This document shows, in pieces, positions 23,950-35,641 of a DNA stretch of 64,000 nucleotides. This stretch comes from Alectoria sarmentosa (Eukaryota; Ascomycota; Lecanoromycetes; Lecanorales; Parmeliaceae), in contig WOGZ01000029.1 of assembly GCA_009733775.1 (NCBI GenBank), forward strand, positions 62,001 to 126,000. Direction: 5' to 3'. Below the pieces are notes generated by a model. It made no database searches and was not told the origin of the DNA. It worked only from the letters and a program-made list of their open reading frames with translations. The stretch's first letter is position 1. Every line of letters starts with the position of its first letter. Position numbers and translations under genes: made by a program.

Positions 23950-26900
23950 TCATACTTTGCGAAAAGGATCAACGCCAAGGGTCGGCGTCTCCACCAGTTG
24001 GTACGAAGGTACTCCCTCAGCCTTCCGCCTCTCAAAGAAATTCTGGCATTCAGTAATCAGAATGGCCCACTCGGCAAGTGCCCTTCCGGCATACTTGCTC
24101 GGTCCAGCCGCTACACCCACAGGCTCGAGAGGGCTCTTATCCCGGGTGTCCTCGTATTTACGAGACTGTAGGGACAGTTGAGCTGGAAGAGGAAGCTTGG
24201 GCGGATAGAGCCGTCGATCTCTACCTGCAGGATTGTTGAGGTCTTGATCTATCCATTCGAGGGAGATCTTGAAGGATAGAGTTCGGTAAGAGGGTGCCGG
24301 TCCTGCAGTTCCGTTAATCGCAGACTTTGAAACTGAACCTTCGGCGGATTCGTGACGATACGGTGACGAGTTTCGTGAAGCTGCTGGCGTATTCTTCGCT
24401 GAGCTTGTCTTCGGACGATCTTTGGGCGAGCTTGAAGGGATGATGCTCTTGAATAGACTCCATCGTTTCTTACCGCTGTCTTGGGACTTGTTCGCATCCT
24501 CGGCACCCTTGCCGGGTTGACCCGCACCGCTGGGGGATGCTACTTCTTGTGCGTCGTGTATATCGTAAGGATTGGCCTTTCCAATTGAAGCAGATGATAA
24601 AATGGCATCGAAAGTGAGAAACGATCCACCCGGAGCCAATTGTGAGTCGTTTCTTACGATCTCAAGACATCGGCCGGGAGCTGGACTGCAAGGCGCCGTG
24701 GAAGGAGCTGCGAGATGATTTCTTTGGGCCTGTTCTTGGATGTAGAGAAAGATGCGATAGACTTGCTGCAGGCGGACGTCTAGAGCCCCCAATATGGCTC
24801 TGTACTATGTTTAGTGCCGGGAAACAGGGGGTCGCTTGACCAATACTCACATATTGACATCAGACTCGCTGCCATCCAGCCTTGCGATCTTCCAAACAAT
24901 AAGCCGCATATAAAAAGCCCTGACCATTGGACACCAATGGTTGAAATTCGCATGGAAATTCTTCTCGGTCAAGAGCCAATCGAGACACACCTCCCGTCTC
25001 CTAGCCTCGTCGCTCGTGATTATTGACCACATGCTGTAGAGGAACGCACACAGTCGGACTTCAGTCATACTATTCTGGCTTTGTAGCATGTGCTGGCATA
25101 CTTCGAGCCAGAAGACCCAGTCAATAATGGCAATTGCAGCATCCGTCTCTTGCTGATATCGTTGCAAAATAGGAACGGCTTCCTCAAGGAAGTCGCAAAG
25201 GGTAAAGCACGCGTTGTGATCGTACATGGAAGTCCGTCGAGCAGCAACCTTGATTAGGCTACTGAAAGATTGTGCAAAGATGGACCGAGACTTGCCTGCC
25301 ATAGTGGTTGAGCTTGATAAACAGTCCCTCAGAAGCATGATCATGCGGTTTTCGCCCATTGTTCGAACAACGCCATGAGTGGGAAGCGGCAGCATCGTGG
25401 CGTTGGCGTCTGCTTCTCCGAGCAAATCGTCGAATGTGACGGACGACGAACCAATCGGGTTGATAGGTGATTGGCTATTCGTTTGTTGCATAGTAGCATC
25501 CAGGATTGTAAGCATCTGTGCTTGGACCAAAATCCACGCAGGCGCAGCTATTCTTTCCTCTGGCGACGGGTCGTCCGGGAGAAAACGACAGGCTAGATCT
25601 GTATAAAACTTGGTGAATACGAAGAAAAGGTCGGTATCCTTGCCGGCCCATCTACTGACCCACGGACCATGCCACGGAATGTAAGTAGTAGCAATCGGCA
25701 CTGGAGACTGGGGTTTGCTGCGCAGATACTTCATCATGGGTCTGAGAGCCTTCAATCTTAGCGAATGCAGACATTGTGGATACGCAGGATAGACTCTGTC
25801 GGATACAGAATCTATATCGGGCTGTTTATGTGTGCTACCCTCAGCTAGCACGCGTCGCAATGTCTCTGAAGGTGTTGCCCACAGTCTCACCAATATCTCA
25901 GCGATACCTTCACAGTAGAAGAAAGCGTACGCTGTAGCCTTGCCACAGAAGGTCACAACACTCGCGGCTACATTGCGAGTGGACATCTTATCGACTACAT
26001 ATGCCATCTGAGCAAGAAGATTCTGTGTAAACGTATTCCTCACGTTGTGGTGCACTGAGTCAGCCAAAAAGTCCGACATGTTCGATCCCAAAGAAGTTGT
26101 AGACTGAGATTTCAATGAAGTGCGAGCCGTCTTGATCGGTCTCGTGGCGAGAGAAGAAAGAGGTAGAGTCCACTCTGGTCTGGCCATAAGTGCGGTGACA
26201 GCCTCCAAAATCGCTGGTCTATCGTTGCCAGAGACTGACTCGCCATGTCTGCCGTTCAACATCTCTAACAAGCCCGTCCACCATTTGTTGAGGATGAAAG
26301 TACGACGGTCAAGATCTTCTGGCCTCAATGATGAAATTGAAGGGTGTTCGGCATGATTCCTCAGGAACGGCAGGAGGACCGACCGAACCATACCGGTCTT
26401 TATTGTACTCGGTCGAGATTGAAATCTGGGCACGAAGTCAGTAGATCATCTTGGAGACTTGGTTTCTCAATACACCCACTTTTGATATTCTCCATCGAGC
26501 GTTCGAAATACACTCCAGAGCTCATCCTTCCTTCGCGGCGCTTCTCCTCCCAGACCCTGCAATCTTTCCGAAGACCATGACTTGGGAACAACAGGAGGTT
26601 TGCTCAACGTCGACTGTTTGCTGGATAATGGCAGTCTGTCCACGGAATAGGACTTGGGAATGGGAGGCACTGAAGGAGTTTCGGAAGCGGGAGCTTTGCT
26701 CAATAACGAACTCAGCGGTCTTCTTGACTTTAAGAGCACACTGTTACGCCGGGGCAGCCTTCCGTAGGCGTGGCCATTTGAAGAGGGGTTTGGAGCACTG
26801 TCTCTTAGTTTGGCAGCAGGCAATGAAGGCATCTTCATATCAATCGCAGGACTCGAGCCATTGATATGTGTTGCTTCGGCTCCAGGGCCCGTATCTCTGC

Positions 26901-27432
26901 GTAGCTGGTTCTTCGTCGGAGACGGCGAAGGCGATCGTGATGTACTTATCCAGGACTTTCGAGCGAGACTCGAGATCGATCCCGCGACAGAAGGCGCTTT
27001 ACGCTCGGTGCCTGGTGTGTTTCCATCCCTGCGAATCTTTGATTCATCAGCAAGATCTTGTGACGACTGGTCAGACCCAATAGAGAATTGAGATATGGTA
27101 AATCGAGCGTCGGAATCCTTTTGCCGTTTGCTTGAGCCTAGCCGTCTCAAGGATCTCGTCCGCGACTTCAAATCCTCCTCTGAATCCCCTTTTGTGGAGC
27201 TTTGACGTGATATGTTCCCATGTATGTTCACCAAGACGTTCTCGGAGAAACTGCGGGAAAGACTGGGCTTTGTCTTGGGTGGAGTGTCTAGTTTGGCATC
27301 TGCAGGAAACTGGGTATAGCTGGCAGACCGAGGGATTGTGGAGGTAGGGTCAGCTTGGCCGAGGACTTGAAGCAACGGATCGTCTTGCGTGGGTGAATAG
27401 AGCGTGCCAGGAGAGATGGAGCCATTGGACAT
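23950..27432 (-). CDS. DUF1765 (UPF0592) family protein
   Basis: Three exons (26474-27432, 24851-26425, 23950-24799) give 1127 residues. The first 290 residues are Ser/Pro-rich and probably disordered, with many RxxS-type sites. The middle carries the fungal DUF1765 region, with TFILNKWWTGLLEMLNGR, FFYCEGIAEILVRLW, YIPWHGPWVSRWAGKDTDLFF and HWCPMVRAFYMRLIVWKIARLD as characteristic blocks. The family is often labelled a membrane protein (UPF0592), but these segments look like amphipathic helices rather than clear membrane spans. The C-terminal third is Ser-rich again and ends with a helix ALAEWAILITECQNFFERR. Its function is unknown. The start is the first ATG; an in-frame TTG lies 11 codons upstream and is not used. 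Confidence 0.9.
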
Positions 27433-27803
27433 CCTATCCTCTTCTGGGATGCTGCCTTTATGCAACGTGATAGTCAGGATGGGGAGACTTTTCTGCTTGA
27501 ATATTCTTCATAGATCTGCGCCTCGCGGGCCAGCAAGTTTCCAACAGTGCCAGGATACTGTATGTCGTATATGAATGAGGCAGAGAGGCAAGAGAGGGCT
27601 CAGGAGCGTCGATGTAAAGAGGGGAATATAGCATAGGTATGCCAAAAGGTTGAGTGAGTGGTAGGGTTAGGGCTGCTTCCCTCTTATTTGAGCAAGTCTG
27701 AGCAAGATGGAATGATGGGAGTGGAGGTTGTTGAACATTCACTCACTTTGTACAATTAATTAATTGCCTTGGGTAAAAGGCTGTGTGTTAAAGTATTGAT
27801 GCA

Positions 27804-27841
27804 GAAGAAGAAGAAGAAGAAGAAGAATGAGAAGAAGAATG
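27804..27841. repeat. GAA microsatellite
   Basis: About eight GAA/AAG units, interrupted once by GAATGA, upstream of the DUF1765 gene. Confidence 0.8.
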
Positions 27842-28687
27842 ATATTCCATGCAGAGCAAGCTGCTGTTTTGATCAGCAAGGTAAAGAAAGGTAAAGTAAT
27901 AATAATGTACCTGGGTCAATTATCAAACTAAAAATTCATGTCACTTATTTTAGGTACTTTATTTTGAGATTCCCTCAGCCATCAGAGCCTCGGGCTTAAG
28001 GTTGTTCGGCAGACCACCGTGGCTTCCTTTCTAAACTACTTTCCCTTTCCCCTTTCCCCTTTTACGCTTGGACTAGTCTAGTCCCAGGGTCCGAGAGGGC
28101 CAAGACTCCCAAGACTCCCCGCTAATTGGTGCGTGCCCCGCCTCAATCTTCAATTCAGGCCTTTTGCCTTCTTGCACATCGGCACATCGGGTGGCCTCCT
28201 CTCAGCTCCCGAGTAGTGGCTTGGCACCTTCTCTGCACTTTCATTGATCAAATCTCTTTACTAAGCGGCCAAGACTGCCATAGTTGCTCATGGCAACTAC
28301 TTTAGCATGGGCAAAGACGCTGCATGTACTACTGTACTACCTACCTTAGTCTATCTGCTATGTAAGGTATTTTCCTTTTCATACCCTACGCTACCTACCT
28401 ACTTTATCAATTTATCCGTTCGTTATCCTGAGGTGGGCACCATAACCTTGTACCTCGCCCGGCCAATCCAAATGTCTACCTAGGTAATCTCATCATCTTA
28501 GCTTGATTCTTCTTACCCTCAAGTATGCACTATGCACCTCATGCAGTGGTCGTCGGGTTTGCTTGGACTTATCTAGAGTATTACTTAGTCTATACAAAGC
28601 TCCTTGCATCATTTCTCCCCTCTCATCATCGGTCATATAAGTACCGTCATGTCGGTCTTGTCGGTCTCCGCTCTCCAGTCTCCATCC

Positions 28688-28720
28688 CTCCACACCTCCA
28701 CACCTCCACACCTCCACACT
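28688..28720. repeat. CCTCCACA minisatellite x4
   Basis: Four tandem 8-bp copies with no visible coding role. Confidence 0.8.
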
Positions 28721-29379
28721 GCCCTTCAGACTTTTGCATCACACTCCCTATCATGTACAATCGCAGACTCTTGCATTTGCGTAATCCTTTTAGCGACAGA
28801 CAACTGTAAGAAAAAGCTCAGAACTTCCGTAGCTCATACAGTCAGACCTGCTTTCCGTTTTCATTCTTCCTCGGATGCTGCTCTCAAATTTCTTAACTCT
28901 CTTGATTTTCCTGTATTTGCCTTTTTCGGTGTAAGGATTTCTAACACGTCCGTTGGAAGGCCTACCCGGGAATCCGGACTGCAGGGATGAATTCAGTACT
29001 GGTACTGTTGGACAGGGAACGATTTCCGGCTTGCTTTCCAGCCGGCGTAGTAATGTTGTACATCTGCCAACTATACGACTGACATCTCTTTCTGCCTTAC
29101 TGGATTATGTGGCTGAGTCAATCGCTTGAGCCCCAACCACGGGGGGTTGATAGGGCTTTTAGGCCCGATATAATGAACAGATCACAGAGAAATCCGCCGA
29201 CCTGCAACCGAGGAACGAGGCGACCATGGAAATTGCCACAGTATTGCAATTGGTAGTCCTTCTGAAACCATGCTTGAGATCAAGGAATATCTGGGGAAAT
29301 GTTAGGAATTAGGAACAGCTCTACCCCCCGCCACAACGCGTCCTACAACCTATGTCTAGGTACACTTTAGGAACAGACA

Positions 29380-30530
29380 TTCCGAGATACACTTACTCCG
29401 AGAGTAACCTTCTCCCCGACCAAGTCTCGTAGCCATGACCAACGGTATAAGATATTAATCCAGGGCTTAAGTCACGAGCTAGAATGAAGGCATAGCCAGT
29501 CTCGAGTCCCAACTATGCACTCAGATCAAAGATTAAGGAAACACTGGCAAGGGGAAAACCGGGACCAGCTCCGGTCTTACCCATCGCTACGCTTCGATTC
29601 ATCCTTGAGCCCAAAGATAAAAATACAAGAATGGTAGCCGTAATGAATCCTGAGAAGGATTGACTTGTCTTTGTTAAGAAAGCCTGAAGCTCTGTCCAGA
29701 ACACTCCACTTTCATGCAATATCAGCCATGCCTATCTCGACAATTGTTGAAACAGCTTTTGACTGTTAGCAGCAGCAGTGTTGGACGGTGGAACAGTCCT
29801 AACGTTATGGCCATCGTAGCTGTTGATGACGTTGATAGTTTGCATACATCACGCCAGCACCAACGAATCCTCCCAGGGATTGAGCAAGGAAATAGACTGG
29901 GAATCGACGCCAGGGAAGGCCGCAGTAAAGACCGAAGCGGAACATTATTGCAGGATTCAAGAACCCCCCAGAATCACCTGTAGGCTCGTCAACAAAGGTC
30001 TCGCTCGTATAAATAAAGCAGAATCTTTACCTGCAACATAGGTGCGTAGCATTATGCCTATACCCCATCTAAATATCTTGGGTAGCATCGACATCTGTTC
30101 ATCATCAAAGCGTAGCATAGACCCTCATCCCCATGAGATTGTTAACTCCCGTAGCCATCCATAATCCATGCCTGGCGCTATGTTTTGCGTAGCATTAATA
30201 GTGCTCAACAGCACTTGAGCTACTGAGCCATCACCAAAGAGAATCATGATGAAGGTTCCAAAAACTTCGGCAAAAGTTTCTCTAAATGCTGGTCGTATCC
30301 GACTCCATGCTCAAGATCCTCGTATTCCTGGTGGATTGGCTCTTCAGATTTAAGACCCCAGTAAGATCTGACAGAGGACATGGTGTCAGTCGGTCGACGA
30401 GATCCCTCTTGCTATCCGGTAGGCTGGGAATCGCTCGCTTTAGAGTTGCGCTCTCCGTCGCCTGCAGTGGAAGCATTCCTCAGCCATTCATGGTCCTCTG
30501 TTTCCAGTGGATGTGACATACCAAAGGGTG
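29380..30530 (-). pseudogene. Decayed aquaglyceroporin (MIP family, Fps1-like)
   Basis: Reading the minus strand, scattered blocks match a fungal aquaglyceroporin in the right order. They are an N-terminal ...EEPIHQEYEDLEHG, the first helix FAEVFGTFIMILFGDGSVAQVLLS, the first NPA loop LNPAIMF followed by GLPWRRFPVYFLAQSLGGFVGAG, the loop NVRTVPPSNT, the helix SGFITATILVFLSLGS, and the second half-loop ETGYAFILARDLSP. Breaks are clear. A TGA falls where the family has Trp in the ISWGWG region. There is a frameshift between the YANY block and NVRTVPPS. A TAG interrupts the helix before GLETGY. The Asn of the second NPA-like box is Ile, and the end after about 29400 cannot be followed. One old intron is still recognisable, rejoining VAG to DSGG just before the first NPA loop. 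The edges are approximate. Confidence 0.85.
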
Positions 30531-31317
30531 TAATATAAGCGGCATCGATACAAGAGCACAGGTACCCGAGTGAACAGAGCAACGAAAAAAAAAAAGTATC
30601 CGGATACATTGTCATGTATCCGACAGTAGAGCCACAGACACTACAGCTTGACGTGATATCATAAGTATGGATGTAAACCCGAGCGTGATGAGAATCCATC
30701 GTTGTTGGACCTACTGCATAGAGAGCCATGAAATAGCTGAAAAGCTGCGAAGTCTTATGAAGAGAACTTCCTTGGGCATCATGATAGAATTAGACGGCGT
30801 CAACCCAGCAACTGTACATGACTGTTGGGTTGCAAGTTTCATAGTTCTTTAGGGGCAGTAGGTTCTGGGTCGTTGGGTTGAATGCCATGACATGCCGTTC
30901 ATCATGCAGGTGCCGTAGAAATTGTCCTCTGAAGTATGGCTTTTATTCGGGTGAGACTGCAATTATCCTAGATGTTCTTTAAAAGTCAACTGAGCGATGA
31001 TCTAGATGCTACAAGAGAAACGAAAGTGACTGGGATTGATTGGGGAAGCGCCTTCCTTTAGATAACAAGAGGAACACAGTACAGGGTCGAGTATGCTCAG
31101 TACAGGGAGTTTGTTTATCACGTCAAACGTGAGCTCAGAACCAACAAGGTGGCTTGTCATGCCACTTTTGTCCGACCAAAGTCCAGTCAAACGGGCCAGG
31201 GCCAGCACATTTCAGGATATTGCTCTGCACGGCGAGAGCTTGGTCAACTAAGCTTGAATGCAGCAGTACGTGAGGACCTTTCAAGTAATACACGTCCCAG
31301 CCTTGAATAGGATACAC
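30531..31317. other. Spacer between the aquaglyceroporin relic and ATP14
   Basis: Nearly 800 bases with no supported gene. Part of the 5' portion of the decayed aquaglyceroporin may extend into it. Confidence 0.4.
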
Positions 31318-31803
31318 TTAATGAGCTGCATGCGCTTCCTCCTCCTCGTCCTCCTCGAACCAATCCTCCTCTGTAGCAGAAGCTTCTCCCCCAGCCGCTT
31401 GACCCTCGACTTCGACCTGCTGGTTCTCATAAGCCTTCAAATCGTTTGCAATGTCGCTTTCTTCCGGAGATTGAGGAGCTTTCGGTGGCGAGAACTTTTG
31501 TACATGTCCTTCCGAGTCTGATGGTTTCACTGGAGGGGGCTTGTAGCCCTTTAATTCTTTGATATAGAGATCTTGAACTAGGTCCGCTTTACAAGATACA
31601 GTAAGCCAGAGAAGTTTCGAAAAGTGCCGGTGAGTTTACGAACCTCGTAGTGCCGCTGTAGGAGCAAGGAAGGTCCGGCGATGGGGGACAGCTTGACGCC
31701 GGGCAGCGTGGGCCACTGGAATGCGCTTCAACGAGTTAGCACAGGTAACGGAAGTATCCTATACACCTTTTGAACTCACGGAAGCCTTGAGCAGCTGCAA
31801 CAT
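31318..31803 (-). CDS. ATP14: Mitochondrial F1Fo ATP synthase subunit H
   Basis: A small peripheral-stalk subunit of the mitochondrial ATP synthase. Three exons (31780-31803, 31644-31725, 31318-31586) give 124 residues, normal for the family. The N-terminus MLQLLKASRIPVAHAARRQAVPHRRTF is basic and amphipathic, as expected of a mitochondrial targeting peptide. The mature part opens with ADLVQDLYIKELKGYKPP and continues with GHVQKFSPPKAPQSPEE, both characteristic. The tail is highly acidic (EEDWFEEDEEEE). It is divergent from TFIIB across 613 bases. Confidence 0.95.
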
Positions 31804-32416
31804 GTTGAGATTTTACGTGCGGCAGGTGTTGCGAAATCAGACGGTCGAGATTTGGTTGGAAAAGAGCTCGATTCTACTTTAGCTTTTTGCACTTTAGTAC
31901 ATCTTTTTAGGGTAAGGTGTAGAGTAGAGTACGCTAAAATTGAGGCTGAATGACCGGGGTTGAGTCATCATTTTCTCTTTCTTGCTCTCCTACTTCTTCC
32001 GCACTTGAACACCACTTTCTCTTCCAGCCTTCTTCCATCCTTCACACCACTGCCACCGTCTGGTCGACCTTCAACAACACGATCATTCAAGGTTGCCGGT
32101 CAGCTTTGTCGACGTACCGTTGCATCTCTTCGCTTTCTTGACTATCTGTGAGATTCTAAACCTCTGAACCTCACGGACGCCTTGGTTGGCAGTCGGAAAG
32201 CAGCCAGTGGAACAGTCGCTCCTCTCACCCTCAATACATATCCTCGCAACACTCACCTTGCCGGCATATACTAAAGTCGCCAAACTGTATTCTCCACTCT
32301 TCATCCGCTGTTGCGCTCCTAAACACGATCTCGCTGCAACATCCAAACGGGTCAAGAAAAGTGCCAAGCAGCAGTTCAACAAGCGGGTGCTCACCTCCGA
32401 GGTGCTCGCATCCAAA
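31804..32416. promoter_or_regulatory. Divergent promoter, ATP14 and TFIIB
   Basis: A 613-base spacer with CT-rich stretches near 31970-32050, which probably include the TFIIB leader. The reading frame upstream of the TFIIB ATG stays open for about 77 codons but has no ATG, so it is taken as untranslated. Confidence 0.5.
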
Positions 32417-33522
32417 ATGGCCAACGGATCTCCGGAGACATGGAAAGAGAACCTCAACAACACGATGATCTGTCCCGAGTGCAAAGAGTTCCCTCCCAAC
32501 CTAAAAGAAGAATTCTCTTCTGGTGATATGGTCTGTGGTTCTTGTGGCTTAGTCCTCGGTGACAGAATCGTCGATACTCGCTCGGAGTGGAGAACCTTCT
32601 CGAACGACGATCAAGGTAACGACGATCCATCTCGTGTCGGAGATGGCGCGAACCCGCTCTTGAACGGTTCCCAGCTGCAGACCTCTATCGCCTTCAACGA
32701 TGGTGCTAATGGTCGAAGCCGCGATCTACATCGAGCCCAGAACAAGGCTACTCATGACAAGTCTACCAAGACTCTCTTAGCCGCTTACAAGGAGCTTGGC
32801 GCCTTCTGTGACTCCATCAGCATTCCTCCGAATGTCGGAGGTTATGCGAAGCATCTGTTCAAGAAAGTTGACGATGCCAAAGCCTTCAAAGGTAAATCGC
32901 AGGATACAATTATCGCTGGCTGCCTCTTCATTGCCTGCCGCCAGTTGGGTGTGCCTCGAACCTTTCGAGAGATATTTGCTTTAACCAAAGTCTCCAAGGC
33001 AGAGATTGGGAGGATCTTTAAGGCCCTCGAGAAGTTCTTCGATTCGGAGAACAGAAAGAAAAAGGTCATGGCCGAAGAGGCTGGCGGTAAGTCTTGGTCG
33101 GTAGGTAAGCTGATTTATTATGCCTTGCTAACATGAACGTATAAGAACTCGTCAACGCCGAGGACGATTACGTTGCTAAACAATCGGTTGATCCCAAAGC
33201 GCTTTGCAATCGCTTCTGCAATCAGCTCGGTCTCAATTTCCGGATCACTACCATCTCTCAGAATATCGCGGAGAAGGCTGACAAAGTCGGCTCACTCGCC
33301 GGTCGCTCTCCGCTGTCCATTGCAGCAGCGTGCATTTACACAGCCTCGCATCTGATGGGTCAGCCGAAGTCTCCCAAGGAGATATCCGGGGTAGCAGGCG
33401 TCAGCGATGGAACTATTCGTACCGCCTACAAGCTCATGTATCCCATGCGTGAGCAGCTGATCGACTCTGAATGGCTCGGTGAGGGAAAGGGTGACCTCAG
33501 CGCGTTACCTGCTGTTAATTAA
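32417..33522 (+). CDS. SUA7: Transcription initiation factor TFIIB
   Basis: Bridges TBP and RNA polymerase II at promoters. Two exons (32417-33086, 33146-33522) give 348 residues. The N-terminal zinc ribbon is CPEC...CGSCGLV (residues 16-40). The B-reader and linker follow at VLGDRIVDTRSEWRTFSNDD. Two cyclin-like core repeats have the typical motifs IAGCLFIACRQLGVPRTFREI and SPLSIAAACIYTASHLMGQPKSPKEI. The intron is 59 bases with a GCTAAC branch site. ATG 32417 is the first in-frame ATG. Confidence 0.97.
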
Positions 33523-34330
33523 GCAAGGCTTGAGCACCATGGCTGGCGGTAGGACAATACTGAACATTTCTTTCTCTTCCACACTGTCCTATCGGATCAG
33601 CTTGCATTGTCAGTCACTTTTTCACGGATCCTTCCCCGGAACGGTATCCAAAAGCGGTTCAGTAGAAGGATGGTTCAGCATTGAGAGGTTGAATCCTTTT
33701 CTTTCTTACATTGAACCAAGTCTTCACGGGCATGCATTGTCACTTATGTTATCATGTCTGGGTTTCCAGAACGACACCACAGGGCGGTTCGCTTGATGAG
33801 GGTATTTGGCAAGGGCAAATGTCATCACATTTCATCCTGCTAGCTCTACATGCTTGCAAATGATTCGTTGACGTGCGGAAAACTTAATGCTTAGGGGTGG
33901 TCATGGTCTAAGGGTGGAGGCTCATTACCCAGCACCAGACCGCGTACTTAAAAGTCTTCCAAGTAGGTAGATGAGAAAAAGAAAAAGAAATCCATCATGC
34001 AAGCCTGTGCCTGAATTTCGCGTGCACAAAAGCGAAAGATGATAGGGGCAGCGGTAGAGGGGACAGTCGGCAGATAACGACGTTTGTTAACATCTAGGAC
34101 TGCCACATGGTATGCTTACAGACTTGGATATTGGATTATGCATGCGTTGAGAAGGTTTGCAAGGGCTCTACGGGAAATGAAACAATCGGCACCATTGGCT
34201 GATGTTATCAAGTACTCCATGGTTCAAGGAGTATCTCGAGTTGCCGTTCATTGGGTATCTCAAAATAGCACATCGAACCCGTAGAGCTCTGCCCCACTGC
34301 TGCGAGTCATACTCCCTATCACGGGGCACA
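33523..34330. other. Convergent spacer
   Basis: About 800 bases between the TFIIB and cyclin 3' ends. Nothing further is seen. Confidence 0.5.
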
Positions 34331-35641
34331 TCATGCTTCCACTTCACCTTCCTCACTGCCATCTTCCCCCAGATTGGGGCTCTCCATGCTACCTTCAACC
34401 ATCGTATCCCCCACAGGTATAGCGGCTGCACTATCAGGTTGCCCTGCGTCTGCTGGCTGCTGAGAGTGTGGAGCAGTAGTGGGACGATGTGGAATAGGTG
34501 CGTGCTCCGGTTGGGGAGCAACGCCATTCTGAGGCGCTCCCTCGTCGACTTTCCGCCTCTTTCTGGAGCCGTCTTGGTTTACGGCGACTCCATTGTTCAC
34601 TTCGTGACCGACGCCGTTCATGGATGGTTTCTGCCCTGTTTCCGCGTCTCCTTCTTCTCGGCCTCTTTTGGCTCCCGCTTGACTGCCCACGGGAGAAACG
34701 ACCACAGGCGAAACGAGGCCGTCGTGGCTACTCCTGGAACTTTGCCCATCCTCAATCTTAAGCCCCGCAGATCTTGTCTTGTCGTCCCGCTCGTCCCCAT
34801 CTTCCGGCGTTCGATCGTACATCCCACTCTCTTTGCCCGCTTTTGCTGGACCGCTTTCGTAGACACCAGCCATGTAGTTGCATGCCCTGCGGATACTGCC
34901 CAGGTCCACTGCAATGACATCCCACCATGGTCTCCCTCTCGGGTCGTCCGGAAATGCAACTTCACAGTGTTTCGCAGCAGCGTAGAGCGCACTTGCGGCG
35001 ATTGTTCTGCTTGGAAAAAGCAGACACAGCGTGGTCAGGCAGCTATCGTTCACGAAAGCCCAGGCCGCATTTCTCAACCTCTTATTATCTCCTTGCTCGA
35101 AGAACATCAGAAGATCGAAAAGCGTCTTGTATGGCGGCTCCAGGCTTAAATCAAAGCAGATGGCCTCCAACAGCAGATCCTCATATTGTAGAATGTTGTC
35201 CCTCCACCGCCAGTATTCTTTATCCTGTTCGTCCACATTCTTGTGAGGATCCTTCTGTGCTACTCTCACACACGCTACTACCAATTCTCTCATCTTTCGG
35301 ACACATTCTTCCACCTTGTAGGCCAGGAAAAGACATGTTGCGGCCATAGAGTAGTAGTGATAACTCTCCATTGAGTGCCGCATGTAAAATCGGTGGAGAA
35401 AGACGGAGGCAGTAGCGAGGGTAATTTGAGGAAGCTTGAGCATGATACCGACTTGGAGGATGAAATTGACGCCTTTGCTTCGATTTTCTCGTTCTTTCTC
35501 TGGGGCGACTCCGTCGATGATTGAAGGTGTTCGTAGGAGTTCTGCTTCGGTGAAGAGCCATTGCGTCTCGGCGACCATGAGGATCTCGCTGGGAAGTGCA
35601 GGCGTTTGGAGTGATTGAGAGCTTTCCGTTGCAGTAGGCAT
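34331..35641 (-). CDS. Cyclin K/T-type cyclin (Bur2/Pch1-like)
   Basis: Predicted regulatory partner of a transcriptional CDK (CDK9/Bur1 type) that phosphorylates RNA polymerase II. It is a single exon of 436 residues. The cyclin box spans about residues 25-260: TEAELLRTPSIIDG, ENRSKGVNFILQVG, ATASVFLHRFYMRHSM, AATCLFLAYKVEE and, in the second repeat, TIAASALYAAAKHCEV. This arrangement is typical of cyclins K, T and L rather than cell-cycle cyclins. The last 170 residues are disordered, with a basic nuclear-type patch SRKRRK and an acidic end EEGEVEA. Short tandem repeats lie about 130 to 220 bases upstream of the start. Confidence 0.9.
   Translation of the reverse strand: MPTATESSQSLQTPALPSEILMVAETQWLFTEAELLRTPSIIDGVAPEKERENRSKGVNFILQVGIMLKLPQITLATASVFLHRFYMRHSMESYHYYSMAATCLFLAYKVEECVRKMRELVVACVRVAQKDPHKNVDEQDKEYWRWRDNILQYEDLLLEAICFDLSLEPPYKTLFDLLMFFEQGDNKRLRNAAWAFVNDSCLTTLCLLFPSRTIAASALYAAAKHCEVAFPDDPRGRPWWDVIAVDLGSIRRACNYMAGVYESGPAKAGKESGMYDRTPEDGDERDDKTRSAGLKIEDGQSSRSSHDGLVSPVVVSPVGSQAGAKRGREEGDAETGQKPSMNGVGHEVNNGVAVNQDGSRKRRKVDEGAPQNGVAPQPEHAPIPHRPTTAPHSQQPADAGQPDSAAAIPVGDTMVEGSMESPNLGEDGSEEGEVEA

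Larger units (their letters stand above)
27433..29379. other. Long spacer with microsatellites
   Basis: About 1.9 kb upstream of the DUF1765 gene. It has a GAA microsatellite near 27804-27840, pyrimidine-rich tracts at about 28040-28070 and a CCTCCACA minisatellite at 28688-28720. No coding region is supported. Confidence 0.5.

Noticed and set aside
27433..27465. Longer start for the DUF1765 protein
   Set aside because: It would begin at TTG; the first ATG is at 27432.
28688..28720. CRISPR-like regular repeat
   Set aside because: Eight-base head-to-tail units without spacers, in a eukaryotic genome; a minisatellite.
32186..32416. N-terminal extension of TFIIB
   Set aside because: The frame is open but has no ATG; TFIIB homologues start at the zinc ribbon.
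34202..35149. 315-codon plus-strand open stretch opposite the cyclin
   Set aside because: It is antisense to a convincing cyclin box.
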